A stretch of 64,000 bases of DNA from the NCBI RefSeq assembly GCF_035582795.1, contig NC_134366.1, forward strand, positions 109,933,756 to 109,997,755, read 5' to 3'. Both the position numbers and the translations under genes were made by a program. Source of the DNA: Mycteria americana. Taxonomy: Eukaryota > Chordata > Aves > Ciconiiformes > Ciconiidae. Of the stretch, positions 24,601 to 38,323 are shown in pieces. Position 1 is the stretch's first letter. Every line of letters starts with the position of its first letter. The notes under the pieces were generated by a model. That model was not told the origin of the DNA and did not search any database. It saw only the letters and a program-made list of their open reading frames with translations.

Positions 24601-27075
24601 GGAGAGGAGATGTTAAGCAGAAGGAGAAGAGGAGGTTGGCCAAGCACATGTGTTTGCATGTGCGTGAAGTAACTGAATTTTTCTTTTGTGTAGTTACTTA
24701 AGACTTGGTTCCCACTGCACAAATCACCATTTATCATAGACCCTTTTCCTGCCTCTCTTTCCCCCAGATCTGGTTTGCTCTGCGATCCCCCTTTCCCGGC
24801 TGCTGTCCGCTTCTGAACTTGAGCTGGTGTCACTGTTCAAAACCTGAAGGTGGTGGAGACTTGGGATGGGTGGGTGGATGTGGCATGTTGAGCATGAGAG
24901 TTTTTGGAGGAGGAATATGAAGCAGAGCAGGTTTGCATTCAGGATGAAAATGGGAGTGATCCGAGCGTTGCAAGGGGCCTGGGAGAAGGATCGGGCTATG
25001 CCGAGAAACCAGGCTGTTGGCACTGGGGGCTTGGGAGGGTGGCAGGGGGGATGCTGAAAGCCACCTAAGGCTGGTTAATTTTTAGCACTGGCAGCAAACT
25101 TCCTTAAGAAAGGAGACAAAGAAATTGCTGTGAATGAGTAGAATTTGTTAGTACCAGCTAGGTTTGTGAAAGATGCGTGTCAGCAAAACCAGCCATTAAA
25201 AAAAAGCACTTGGGAAGTCTGTTGTTCATCCCCTGACTTTTCTGTGGCTACTCGTGAATCTGTCCTGAAAGCACATTTTCTAGACGTGACTTTTACTGCT
25301 ACAACCTTAACTCTGATTACTTTTACAAAGAATGTGCTGCGTATAATGTTTCTGATCTCTTAAAAAGAAGTAATAACTTTTATGTTTTAAGCATTATAAA
25401 GGAGATAAAATGAGGGCACGAAGCAGTTCCTTTTTCCGAACTTCTGTAGTTGTATTCAGTTCCTTTTGCTAACAGTCGTCCTCTAAGTCAAACCACAACA
25501 CGATGATCAGCTAAAGGTGTGTGGGAACATGCCGGGCATCTGTTTTTATCTGACACAAAGTCAGCGGTTTAGGCTTACCAAAGGTGATGATTTATCAGGA
25601 CAGTATAATTATAGCTGTTGTCATACGGTGGCACCCAGTAGCAATGATGATCTGTTGCTGTTGTTCCAGGATGTGTACAAACACATAGTAAGAATCGGTC
25701 CCTGGACTTGATTGTATCTTCTCTGTGTACATGTGGTTGTATGGATCCATTAATGGGTCATTAAAATTCTTCAAAGCATATTTACTGTCAAATTAAATGC
25801 TAATAAATGCCTGTTAATTATCACAACCCTTTTCACAATAGTAAGTTATTAGAATTGAATTTACTGTGTGTTTTACTAGAGAAGGGGGGAAGCCAGCTTC
25901 AGCATTTGATCCTCAGCTGGCATTTGAATGTGTATCCACAATACGAGGCAAAAATTTGGCAGCAGTCTTCCTGGTGCTGAAGGCTGCCTGTGTGTTGATG
26001 CTGTGGAAGTGCTTCCTGCTCTCCTCCAAACTTGGGTGGTTTCTGTGCGGGGACCACGGGCACCATCCAGTCCTGCCCCAGCCTTGCAGGAAAACACCAC
26101 CGGTTCCGCATCGCTCCGGGGGTGCCTAGAAATGTGATCAATGCCAACGCGCCCGGGTCATCACAGAAATTAACCTGCCAGCTACCTGGAAAAATAAGGG
26201 TGGTTCATCTGTATGTTAGCCCTCTTTGTATCTTTTACAGAGGGGTAGTAGTGAAAAAATGACAGTGAAAAGTCACACAAGAGGTGAGAGCAACCAAGGA
26301 GGAAAAAGTTTGGCATGCCACGTAGCATGGGTGTATTCATACGAGTACAGCGCTCGCCTGTAGAGTAAAGTATTGTTTATGCAATTTTCCTCCACTGCGA
26401 AGATATTCTGCTTTTGCAAACAGCAATGGCAACTTTTTGGTTTTGGTAATTCAGCTTATTAGTAAGAGCTGTGTGGCATAGTAAATATGCACAGATACAA
26501 AGCGCACTTTTATGTATTTTCTGAGCAGTGCAGCTGGGAGTAAAGTGGTGCCATATCCCATGGACATGTAAATGGCTTTGTAATTTCTTCTAGACGCTGG
26601 TCAGAAAATGATGCAAATTCCATCGCTTTAGGACCTTGTATCACCTTGACCCCAGAGACTAAGCCTTGCTCAGTTACTCTGAATTTCATTGGTGTTTCTC
26701 CACTGACTTCAGTCATGTTAATTTAAACTTACATCAGCATACATGAGACCAGAGGTTAGCATGCAGTGTGCTAAATACGCACTGTGGCATAGAAAGCATA
26801 GCAGGATGGAAGGGGAGTGAGCCAGCAGAAGGAGAGATGCTAATGGCATATATCTTGTGCCTCTGTACAGTTTTACTTCAACCCTGTACTCCCCAAGTCC
26901 TGCTTAGTCCTGGTATGGGTAAGTACAGCCTACTCTGAGGTTATTCCTACATCGAGGTCATGGCATAGGGTCATTTATCTCGCTTTCTGACTGCTTTTCT
27001 CTGTAACCCATACTGCCTTGTAGGCTGGTGATGATTTCATGGCTTTCATGTAGTCATGTCTGCTCCTGTGCATGT

Positions 27076-27099
27076 GCACACACACAGACACACACACAC
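27076..27099 (+). repeat. (CA)n microsatellite
   Basis: A CA repeat with one GA interruption in the first intron. Confidence 0.75.
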
Positions 27100-27307
27100 T
27101 ACTACAAAACCAAACCTTCAAAGCCCTCACTGAATAATCTGTACTGACATCAGTGAGCACTTCTTACTCATCTGAGGAGTCTTGCTGACTTCAGAGGCAC
27201 TTTCTTGTGAGTAAGAGTTTGCTGGGGCCAGCAATAGTTACCCAGCCTGGCCCCATAGGGTGGTGGTGTGACTCAGTCATCCCAAGCTTGGCATTGCCTG
27301 AGCGTGC

Positions 27308-27373
27308 GCACAGACACACACACACAGACACAGACAGACACACAGACACACACACAGACTTTCTCTCTCTCTC
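27308..27373 (+). repeat. Compound (CA)n(GACA)n-(CT)n microsatellite
   Basis: About 52 bases of CA repeat with regular GACA interruptions, followed directly by a (CT)7-type run. Frames called through it encode only His/Thr or Val/Cys low complexity. Confidence 0.85.
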
Positions 27374-28450
27374 TTGGTATTACCAGGCCAGGACTTGAAA
27401 AATGTGAAATTGGTGGTGACGTAGAACACTGTGTGTTTATGACGGCGTGCTGTGATGCGCTTCTGTCCCCTTGCCTCCTCTTCGTCCTGGTGGACTGGAT
27501 TCTCCTCAACTCTTTGCCATCAGTACTCATTGACGTGGAGATTTCAGGGGTGCAGGTCTGGCCAAGCTGGTCCTCTGTATACAGGACATACACCTGCATG
27601 CTCTGTGAATATATTTGTTTAAAGTACAGGTCAGTTGTTAAGAGAAAATGGTACATGACTTGTTAGGTAATGGGAAAACAAAGGCAATATTGTCACGATG
27701 ATGACTTTAGAAACAGAGATTGTATTCTGTAGTCCCTCAAATATGACAGAAGATGCCTAGCTGAGGATTGTTAAAAAACGTACTTGCTCCCTAGAACAGC
27801 AGCAAGTGTCTGATAGAGTTAATGCCAAAGGGAAGAATGCAATTTAATAGGGACTTAAGGATCCTGTAGTCATTCACTATTTATGCTTCTCTTATGTTGT
27901 TAAAGAGCAAAAGATTTCCTTTTTTTTCTTTTTTTTTTTTTTGTTTTTCCCTTCCCGTACTTCCAGTTTTGCAGAAGTAGGTTGTTTGTAGTCCTTTATA
28001 GTTTTGAGGTTATACGTTAGCAAGCATCGTATTATTAACCCTTGCAAGTCAGTGTTCATTTTTTGTTATGTAAGCATGGTATATGCCTGTACATGTGGGG
28101 GAAAAAAAGTCACAGATTTATTTTAAAGCTGTAAAGGTGGATATGTGGTGCTGGCAAGAACCAGAGCGTACCCTAAGGCATCCTTACATTGCCAGTTGGG
28201 ATTTGAGCTTTTATACAAGTAAATTTTATTGTCTAGGTTAAAAGCCAAATTCATTGAACCAAATTAATCTCTGATTCATTTCCAGTGTTGGCAGAGTTTA
28301 ACCAGGGACAAACATAGCTGTTTGGTTAAACATTAAAGGATGTTACTGATTTGATATTTTTAAACTAGTATTAGAGTGAGCTCAAAATTAATTAGGTTTT
28401 AAAGTTTTTGCATGGGGTTGCCATGCTGCCAGTAATAAAATGGATCTAAC

Positions 28451-28468
28451 TTTATTTATTTATTTATT
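28451..28468 (+). repeat. (TTTA)n microsatellite
   Basis: Four to five tandem TTTA units in the first intron. Confidence 0.75.
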
Positions 28469-31400
28469 CAACATACTTGCCATGGGTACAAAGCTTGTAA
28501 TTTAACACTTGTCCTTGATCTGGCAAGCTGATCCATGTAGGCAGATGCTAGTGACTGCTATTGAACTGACTGCAAAGATTTGCTCATGTGGGTCAGTCTG
28601 TACAAGCGGGGGTTTAGTTTCAGAGGCAATTAACGATTCACTATTGCCAATTTTAGAGCTCAAATAGTTGCTTTGCTTATTCAAGAGAAGAAACACTGCT
28701 TCTCTTCGAAACGTTCCTAACTAGGGTGTAAAACCAGGTAATTTACGTTAAATGGCAGGAGAAAGTTTGTCTACTGCATGAAACTGCTATATTTATGTAT
28801 CGGCGTAATCCATCCATTAGTTTATGACTTCAGAGTCCTCCTGGAAATGTCACAAATCTGCAGTGCCCCCGAGTGCTAGATTTAGCACTTGATGCTCAGA
28901 TGTAGTTTTCCGATCTATAAAGTGTCTGGATGCTTACAGCTCCCCATTGGCTGTGTTTTTCAAGATGCTCAGGTGCTCGGTACCCTTCCCAAGTCAGCTG
29001 TAATTTATACGGAATCAGGGGGCTCTCAGGCAGCCCAGATGATAGGGTTGTAATTATCCTAAGGGATGCTGTCGTCTTCAAGGTGGCAGCTGCCCTGTCC
29101 AACTTAGAAGCCTGGTTGGGTATATAACGCAGTGTCAGTGTGCAGGCTAGCCCTGCTGCTGCTGCTGCAGGTCGGGGGCTCAGGTCCCGGCTGACGCTTC
29201 CACCCGCATACCTGCAGGGCAGCAGAGTGTGTCTGCTGCAGGTGCAGCGTCGCGAACTGAAGTGTTTCTTGCTGTGGATTTTTGTAAAAGCAATGAGGAG
29301 AAAGTAAAAGAAGGTTTAGGAAAGCTGAAGTGCTGACTTGGGTAAATGAAACAATTTAATAAATGCACTGCTGACATAGCATAGGTGAGATCTTCTTGCC
29401 CTGTTGCTCCACGTGCCCCGTGGTGAGAGCAGGAGTGGTTGAGCAGGGAAGCGTGTTGCCGCTTCCCTCCCCGAGTTTTCGTGCTGCAACCCCTATACGG
29501 ATGTCTTTTGGCCAAAAATTTCTCTCTGGCATCTCTTTAGGAAGCGTGTTTTGACACTGCCTGCTTGCATATGCGCTTAGAGGGAGTCACTGCAGGTGTC
29601 ACTGCAGAGAAGACTCTTCTCTGGTGTGCAGTTGGAAGACTCCAATGCAAAGAAGTCAGTGAGAATTACTTCTTATTCTTAAAAAAATTAACTAAGTCTT
29701 CCTCCTGAAAACAGCATAAATGTTACAAAATTATGTATCAACATTGGGTTTATCTGGGGGGAGGCGATTAGTTTTAATACGAAACATTTATTTTGGAAAG
29801 TTCCTGGTGAAGGACATCATATTGCAAGTTTAAAAGGTTTAGGCTAACCCAAAATGGTATTTTAACATTTTCCAGGAAGTGCTCGCTGCAGTGTCAGGTA
29901 TACCCATTTTACCCCAAACTTGCTACTTTTTCCTAGACAAGCAGTTTTACTTAGCTGTGTGGTCTCAGTAGGAATGTGCAAATATTAAGCTTATAAGGAA
30001 GACTGATGTATTCACTAGATCCTGTTGTCAGTATCTGGAGACACGTGTGGACATGGAATCTTCCCGATTGCATGAAAGGAGAAAAACTTTCAGGCTTTGA
30101 AAGCAAAGTCCAAACTCCAAGGTCATCTTCAGAGAGCAAAAACTACACCCTCTTGCCCAGCCAAAAGTAGAAGTGTGGGGGTTTTTTTGTTCATTTTTTA
30201 AAGCACAACAGTATATGCACTTGGGCACGGAGATGGCACTTCACCATGATTGTTGGTGGAGAGATGACCTTAACAGAAGTCCTGGGCCAGGTCGGTTCCT
30301 CAGCCTGCTGTACCCCTTCTTTCAGGAAAGGGTTGCTATAAAATGGCTGAGTCGATATTAAGAGGGGTGTGGTTTTTGTTTTGTTTTGTTTTTTAATCCA
30401 TGTGCGTTGTTTCTTTTGTGGTTGTGACACTGATACCTCTGAAGACCAGGTCTGCTGAGAGGCTTCATTAACATGCTAGATGTCCTATGCAACTCTGCAA
30501 GGGTGAGGAGGGAAGGATTTGGTTGGCATGTAGCAATTGGCAGGTATGCTAAAATGTGATAAGGCCAGGTCGATGCAATTACCAGGGCGCAGTCAGATTC
30601 GTTTGTCCTGTGCTTATTTACTCTTCCTGTGGTTACTGACAGGTGAGGCATCCTGTAGTGTAGCAGGCATCTGCATGTTTGAGCTAGGTCATACAGTACC
30701 CCATCTTACTGATTTAATAATCTGGAGAGGTTTTACAGCATAAGAAAAAGAGTTTGCATACTTCTTCAGATTAACAAGATCTGTCTCTTAAAACAGGGGA
30801 TTAAGATGTAATTATTCTGTATTTATGTAAGTCACTTGTAGTGGTGTATGCTAGGTAGCTTATATAAACTTTTCTTTAGGATTGTTTCTTGTTACTTCAT
30901 TTTTAAAAGCTATTAGGTGGCTGAGAAGTTGGTTTTATTGTTTTAAATAAAATTGGAAGATAAGATCAAGCTTTTTTTTTTTTTCCTCCATGCATAGGAT
31001 GTGACCATTGCAGTGGTGCAAACTGAAATGAAAGCATCGTTTGCTTTATGCTAACCCAACAACGTGGAAGTTGTGCCTGTTGCTGGAGTGCCTCGTGCTT
31101 TGTGGGTCACTTACCCGTCCTTTCAAGCCCAATGGGCCAGACTTCTTGAGCAACCTAATCCCCAAAAAAAGAACCCACGTCCCTCGTGGCGTGGTGTCTT
31201 CGTTTGTCACAGCGGTCGTGCAGCGGAAGGCAGAGCCCGGGCGGAGGGGCAGAGAAGGGAGGGGTGGAGACCGGGGGGGCCTTTATGCCGCAGGTGTGGG
31301 AGGGCAGGGCTGTGGCGTGGAGGTGGTGGCTGACCTCCGCTGGAAGCGTTGAGATGTTGTTTTTTGAGTTGGGGAGCGCTTTGAAGTCCTCTGGTGGAAA

Positions 31401-32479
31401 GACTGCCTTCTCGCCCCCCGTCTCATCTTTCAGGTGGGTAGGTTTTTCTACCTACACTTTACCAGAAGTGTAGGTTTAGCTGCTGTGCTTTACAAGAAGA
31501 AAATGTTTCCTGTGGCAAACAGAAATTGCATACAGAAACCCATGTATGATTTCTCAATTCTGAGTCTTTCTGTTCTTTCAGAAGAAAAGGTTTGATGCAC
31601 TTCTTTTTGTTTCACTTGTTAAGTTTTAAAGATTAAAATTGTACTATTCAAGACCATGTAAAATATTTAACTAATCAACTCGGCCAGCAGAGAAGACCTG
31701 AGGGAGTTGGGAGGTGGCAAAGGAAGAGGAGATAAAGATACCTGTCCATGTAAAAATAATGGTGCGGTGAAGTTAAGGACCCTTTAACATTTTGATTTGA
31801 TGCCAGAACTCAGATGTGAATCTCATTTCAACTCTTGATTGACATGATCATTGCCTCTGTTGCACCGTCTGACTAACTGTGGGGAAATACCTGAGTATCT
31901 CCTGTTTGCTGACGACGTCTTGGTGACCTCATGCGGTCATGTTCCTGTTTTCTCCCGTTGGGGCCCGAATGCACACAGCTGCCTGTGCTTTTCTCCATCC
32001 ACAGGTGGAGAGGTGCCAGACTTCATCTCTGTACTGCTGCCCATCCTCAGTTAAAATTGTTATTTCCTTCTCTCGGTGGGTGCAAGTACGTCTTTGGATG
32101 TCAAACGCTAGCGTCTTAGTCTTCAGTTAGAAGCGTAGGCAGCCCTACCTACCTCGGGATTGTAAAAATCTCTACCCCGGCGGGTTTTGTCGGGTTTCCT
32201 TCTTCTGTTTCTGTTCGTTCTTCAGCACTTGAAACTTGCCGCTCTTTGAATTTTGAGCGTGAAGTTTTAGTTGCTAAATAAAACTTCAGTTATTCCTATA
32301 AATTATGAGGGAAGCAGTAACAGCTTCATGTTTCTTACTGTTCCGGTTACGCCTGCTAGGAAAGTTTAAGGAAATATATGGAGCTGTCAAGGCTGTTAAA
32401 GCAAGAGAATCTTGTTCTTGAAGAGAAGAGACTTGGATGGCTGATGAAATCACAGCCCTTGGGTGCTGCGGAGAAGTAA

Positions 32480-32740
32480 ATTGAAGTCATTATGACATTA
32501 TGGCAGAGAGCGCCTGATCTGCCAAACTGTCAGCGTTTGATGGACGCGGTATCTACTGACATGATGTTGCATGAGCGCCAGCCAGTTTCTCTTTCTGTCA
32601 GCGCGGTGTTGATACTGCCAAGTGCCTGTTATTCCCTCGAACTATTGCACGTGTAAAAAAAGCTGCTGATCAATACTATACATGGACAATTTATGTTTGG
32701 TGATTATCAAACATGTATTGATCTGTCTTTTGGTTATGGG
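32480..32740. promoter_or_regulatory. Candidate intronic conserved element
   Basis: A single-copy stretch with short dispersed motifs: CATTATGACATTATGG, GATCAATA, GTTTGGTGATTATCAAA and other A/T cores flanking a more GC-rich centre with GCGCC. It has no coding potential. It reads like non-coding constrained DNA, but I could not test conservation. Confidence 0.2.
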
Positions 32741-32980
32741 CTTGTTACGTTAGGAAATCAGTGATTGAGAGGGTTGATATATTGGTAACAGATAATTTTT
32801 CTAAATTAAAACATAAACATTCGCAACACTTAATAACTTGCAAGATATAAATAGTTTCCTGACAGCTTTCCAGCATCAGTTTCATTTGGTAACTGACTCA
32901 CTAACACCCTAAAATTGAGGGGAAGAAATCAACAAAAATATAAGGAAGTGATTTTTTTTTTTAATGTTTGGTGTGCTTTT

Positions 32981-33000
32981 TTTGTTTGTTTGTTTGTTTA
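32981..33000 (+). repeat. (TTTG)n microsatellite
   Basis: Tandem TTTG units following a T-run; similar TTTG or TTTTG stretches occur near 30378 and 57487. Confidence 0.7.
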
Positions 33001-36000
33001 ACACAGCACAAAGTGAGCATCCCAAGGAAGTGATTTTACAACCCTGCTATGACTAAATGCCTCCAAAATGAGTCTGGAAGCAGGTTCTGAAAGTGGAGAT
33101 GCAGCAGAAACAAAGGCAAAAGTTGAAAGAGCAAATGCCGACATTATGCAAGATAGCAGATGAGAAATGATTCAATAATGGTTACAAGCATTCATACAAG
33201 GGGAAAAAAACCCCCAGATTCCCACTTAACAGTATTGATTCTACATTTGAAAAATGAACTGCAGCTTATTGCATCCAAGTTGTAGAGAATGCTATCCGCA
33301 GATACAGGGAGAGGTACGACAGGAAGGTTTTTGCTATGTGCTTAAACAACAAAGTAATACAGGAACGATTAAAGGACTTCTCGGGTGAAGTCATCCTCTA
33401 TTTAATGCTTGTTGAGAAAGCACTGGCATCTTGTATTGTTGGCTGAATGTATTTTGGAGGGTTAAGGATATTTCTGCCACTCTATGAGTGATTGTTAAAA
33501 AGAAGATCAAAGCTCCAGTCTTCCATTGGCATTCTCTCATACAATTCTTCGAAAGGGAGTTTGCTTTTTTTTTTTACTGTGTCATAATTTCTAGGGGTTT
33601 GTGGGGTTTTTTTTTTGGTGTGATAGTTTATCATCTCTAGAACAATGCACAAATTAGTTATTCAGACAAAACCTGTAAAATATGGATGACCTAATTACAG
33701 ATTTCTAAATTTGCACTCTTGTGTCCTGTTATTAAGTATTCCCTTACTTAGAAGAGCTGAGTACTTAGAAATCCCATTGCAGTCAATGGGAATTGCAGTA
33801 ATAAGCACTTTGAAAAGCAAGCTCTCCTTGTTAAGCACTTAAACATGATAGTTTATAGAGATACCTGAGAGTTGAAAAGTGTTTGCCTAAATTAGTAACC
33901 TGGTTAATATCTCCAGAACCAATTAACTGTTCGAAAAATATTTGCACATCATTTGGGAAATTTCAGGTTTAATTTTACATAATTTTAAATATTGTGGTTT
34001 TTTTGCTTAGAGCAGATGAGTAGAATTTGATCAAGTGTTTTAAGTACTGCCTTTTTGGAAGAAATTTTGAAGTTTCACACTGAAATCTCTGATTTCACTT
34101 TTTGTTAAATCTACTGTGACATGATTCTACTCACACTTAATAGGTATGAGTAGCTTTGAAAATATGGGTAGCCGCACTGGACTTAATCAGATTATTTATG
34201 TGTGTGAAGTTACTCGGTTGTGTGTTTGCAGAATTGGGGCTTGTGTAAAGTTTCAGTTAATGACTTAAGTTTCTTTTTGTTCCATTCTTAATAACTACTT
34301 TTTTTTTTTGTTTAAGATGTCTGAAAAGCCTGTATTTACAGCACAGCCCATCCTCTGCATTCAGTTTCAGAAAGGAAAATAATTTTAGGTCAACTTTTGT
34401 TCTTCTGGAAGGAAAAAAAGTAATGTGGAAATAGAACGGATTTTGGCTTTATGCATGTTTCGTCAGTGGTACAATGGATTCATTCATAAACCTTTAGTAA
34501 GATGTACTTTGATATTTTTCCTCTCATTGTAAAACATAGGTGCAAGTTTTCCTGGAGAATAACAACACAAAAGCTTTAATTTAGAGTTATAATTATGAAA
34601 TGCTGACTTTACCATTCGGAGCAGTTTAATGGTTTTATGTGAAATGAGGAGATGGATGAGGCTTTCTCTAATGCAGGCTACTTCAGGACACGATAATTTA
34701 TGTGCATCAGATATTTTTATTCAGGCAGTATACAACAAAACGTGGAAATGCTAAGACTACATCTTTTAGGAAAGTATATTTATAAAATAGCAGTTCTAAA
34801 TACACCCTGTAATACTGCCATACAGTTTGGACAAGCTGTGAGGCTCAGAACATCACAGATTTCCTCAGACAATATAAAATACTTCTTGTTATTACATTTT
34901 AAACAGGATTCACTATGTGTCCTTTTAAAAAGCCATTCTGGGTAATACCTGGAAGTTTAATGGTTTCAGACACTTTTTGGCATGCTCTGCAGACAAAATA
35001 GGGCATTTTCAAAATAGCAATTAAAGCATACTGAATCCCCATGCACTAAAGGGTAGACCAAAAACTACTTCCTTCAAAAACTCACTCTGTAACCCCCCCC
35101 CCCTTTTTTTTTTCTTTCTTTCCTCCTCTGTGCAAGAGCGATTTTTTTTTTTTTTTTTTTTTCCCTTTCTGGGTATGCATTCTTAAGTACTTACCACTGA
35201 ATTATCTGATTAACCCTTACACAAAAAAGCAAATGAGTAGACTTGCAAAAAGCACAGCTGAAGTTTTCAAAGGAATCTCCAAAATAAAATGCCTAAGTCT
35301 CCTTGGCTGAAATTTGAAAATTTCAATTTAGAACTCTCTCTTTGTCTGTCTAACTGCTGTGTGCCTGTGCACATGCAAGTATCTAAAATTTACTGTATTG
35401 TAAAACTGGCTTAACGTCTCTTTCAAGTTAAATGTAGGCATTGAGGAAAGGTTGGTTTTGGCTCAGGTTATTTTACCAATATTCTACACTGAACTTACAT
35501 TCAAAACTAATACTGCCTGTAACAGTTTGTGGAGTTGGAGCGATGCTTGAGTGAAAAGAGATGTCTTCATGTGGCTGGGTGCAAGAATGAGCTGACCTCT
35601 GAAAGACCTTTGGAAGGATCTGTGGAACTCGCTATACCAAGATATTATCAGAGTAAAACATTACAGCTTGGGCTAGCTCATGGAGAGGTTAATGGCTTAT
35701 GGCATAAGAGAGCTGCTCAAAGCATGAAGTCAAGACGACACCTTTTTGAACAAGGATGCTGTTGCCTACTTCAGAATTACTTTGTACATTCTAAAGCTGG
35801 GGGCATTGGTTTCGTCTCTTAACGGCTGTTCTTATGATGAACCCATGGTGCTGGTTTTAGAAACATTATTTTTTTTCCTATGAGTCACTGCTATAGTGGC
35901 TCAAATTTTAAGGAAATGTCCTCATGATTGTGCATGCTGTTATCTTGGTACCAAATATGAACAGCGTACATCATAAAATGACTTTTTACTCCGATAACAT

Positions 36001-36840
36001 CGATTTTTAAAAACCTAGTGTAGCAGTTAAGCTCTAGGTCAGCCAAAGTAAAGCCACAGAGTGCTTGCAATGTCACTGAAACTACACTAGCTTGTATGAC
36101 AATGAGTGGTGACCTGGGGGCACTTGCACTTGATTGTCTTCAGAAATTTTTTTTGTCCAAGAGACTCCAGTTCATATTAGAAACAAACACTGTAGTATTA
36201 GGAAAGCAACACACTACTTTGCTCTGCAATTTACTTCTCATGTGCTTCATTGAAGAATAGCTTTATTAAATCAGCCACTGCTTGCAGATTTTCTCCAGCA
36301 AGATCAATTATGAGGCTTTTTTAAATTTTTTTTTTTCTTTCCCTCAATGATGAAACAAGCAGAAGCAGGCAGACTCACTGCATGTTGGTTCTCCATTCAT
36401 GGAAAAGATGAATTCAGAACTATCAATCTAGTTTCCTGTTTAAATTGCTGGTTTTTTTTGTTGCCCAGAACTGGAATTCAGATGAAGCAAGAACCAACTA
36501 TTTCTCCCTGACCTTGACACGTGTTTGCTATTCTTGGCCAGCTGAAAAAATGTCAGAACAAACTTCATGGCAAGACACTAAGAGAATAATTAAAACCTTG
36601 CATGTAGTTTTTCAGTTGTTGGTTGCATTTCTTCAGCTAAGTGATTAATATAATTATAAATAAAAATAATCGTAACCCTCCCAGGAAATTTTCCTGTGGG
36701 TGCTAGAATTGATGGGTGAAGAACTGTGATTTTGTGCATGTTTGACTGGTATTTGATCATTGTGGAGACTCTCCCTGGAAAGATTCTATTGTGCTGAACG
36801 AATGAGACCAACTTTTTGGCTTCAGCTTTTGTTCTGTAAG

Positions 36841-37397
36841 TGTTCTGGTTTTGGCTGGGATAGAGTTAATTTTCTTCCTAGTAGCTGGTATAGTGCTGTG
36901 TTTTGGACTTAGGATGAGAATAATGTTGATAACACACTGATGCTTTAGTTGTTGCTGAGCAGTGCTTACACTAAGTCAAGGACTTTTCAGATTCTCATAC
37001 TGCCCTGCCAGCGAGAAGGCAGGATGTGCACAAGAAGCTGGGAAGAGACACAGCCAGGACCCACAGCTGACCCAAACTGGGCAAAGGGATATTCCATACC
37101 ATATGACGTCATGCTGAACAAAAAACTGGGGGGAGTTGGCCGGAGGGGCATGGCTGCTGCTTGGGAACTGGCTGGGCATCGGTCTGCGGGTGGTAAGCAA
37201 TTGCATTGTGCATCACTTGTTTTGTATATCCTTTTATCGTTATTACTATTTTCCCTTCCTTTTCTGTCCTCTTAAACTGTCTTTATCTCAACCCATGAGT
37301 TTTATCTTTTTTCTGATTCTCTCCCCCGTCCCACTGCAGGGGAGAGGGAGCAAACGGCTGTGTGGTGTTTAGCTGCCTGTGGGGTTAAACCACGACA
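36841..37397 (+). repeat. 5' LTR of the ERV remnant
   Basis: The LTR runs from TGTTCTGGTTTTGG to GGTTAAACCACGACA. An intact CRE, TGACGTCA, is at 37104-37111 in the U3-like part. The expected TATA region just after it is degraded. CTTAAACTGTCTTTATC near 37270 is a weakened polyadenylation region. The LTR shares both ends and many internal blocks with the copy at 46347-46941. Confidence 0.85.
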
Positions 37398-37405
37398 GTC
37401 CCTTC

Positions 37406-37423
37406 TGGCACCCAGCGTGGGGC
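37406..37423 (+). other. Retroviral primer-binding site, tRNA-Lys(1,2)-like
   Basis: TGGCACCCAGCGTGGGGC starts eight bases after the LTR end. It matches the PBS that pairs with tRNA-Lys1,2, as used by several retroviruses, at 16 of 18 positions as I recall that sequence. Its placement confirms the LTR's 3' boundary and the + orientation. Confidence 0.65.
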
Positions 37424-37960
37424 TCGAAGGGTTAAGATAACGACAGAACTGACCAGAGCGTGTTAAAACAAATTTGTTATAAGCATTAATTATATTGGGT
37501 TAATAGTCACTGGCTGCAAGGTTGATTTATTTGCTCTCAGAGTTGTACTTGTTCTGAGTGTTGTGCTCTGTAACGCCTTACTTGCTGCGTGTGTTCCCTG
37601 TTGTGCTGTTTATCATCTCTGGGGACTGGATTAAGGTTATCATTTTGCTGTACTGGGTAACACTGGCTTATGATATGATAAAACTACTGGTTGTGAGACT
37701 AATCTTGCATTTGTACTCAGCATTGCCGTCATCTGTGTACTTCAGGAGCCATCTTTCAGAAACTATTAATAATTACACTCTTTACCTTTTCTCCTCGGAG
37801 AGCCAGTCTATGCTGCCCAGTTTCCAGTGGGCAGTTCCCTGGACAGAGTAGAAGGGCTGATCCTGCTTCTGATCTTAATGAAGCAACTCCTGACTTGCCT
37901 TTCCAAGAAGTGGGTAATGAATACTATGACCAGGACTAGAGAGGCCCTGCCTCCAGCCAG
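37424..37960 (+). other. ERV leader / residual gag region
   Basis: The distance from PBS to protease is only about 540 bases, far too short for a normal leader plus gag. The sequence has no capsid or zinc-knuckle motif that I can see. Most of gag has been deleted. Confidence 0.5.
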
Positions 37961-38323
37961 GTGGAGGAAAGGGACAACTGGGTTTACTGGACTGTGTGGA
38001 TTCGATGGCCTGGCACATCAGACCCACGGGAGTATAAGGCTCTAGTGGACACCGGTGCACAGTGTACCCTGATGCCATCAAGCCATAAAGGGGCAGAACC
38101 CATCTGTATTTCTGGAGTGACGGGGGGATCCCAACAGCTAACTGTATTGGAGGCCGAAGTGAGCCTAACTGGGAATGAGTGGCAAAAGCACCCCATTGGG
38201 ACTGGCCCAGAGGCTCCGTGCACCCTTGGCATAGACTGCCTCAGGAGAGGGTGTTTCAAGGACCCAAAAGGGTACCGGTGGGCAATATCGCACCAACCGA
38301 GACTCCCTGATTCCCATCTATAA
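37961..38323 (+). pseudogene. ERV aspartic protease remnant
   Basis: A 120-codon frame carries the retroviral protease active-site motif LVDTGA (Asp-Thr-Gly codons at 38048-38056) and a downstream LGID motif, as in retropepsins. It has no good ATG of its own (the frame simply opens near a GTG), as expected for a segment of a gag-pro-pol polyprotein. The frame ends at 38323 and does not join the reverse transcriptase, which lies in another frame. The link between them is shortened. Confidence 0.8.

Noticed and set aside
27268..27666. 132- and 127-codon frames on opposite strands
   Set aside because: Driven by the CA/CT microsatellite plus chance open sequence; no domain.
31851..32054. Short frame with LLFADDV, similar to a reverse-transcriptase active-site box
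   Set aside because: Only this one motif is present. No other RT block, frame relic or LINE 3' end surrounds it, so chance is the best explanation.
36949..37372. Several 70-108 codon frames on both strands
   Set aside because: All lie within the ERV LTR and its shadows.
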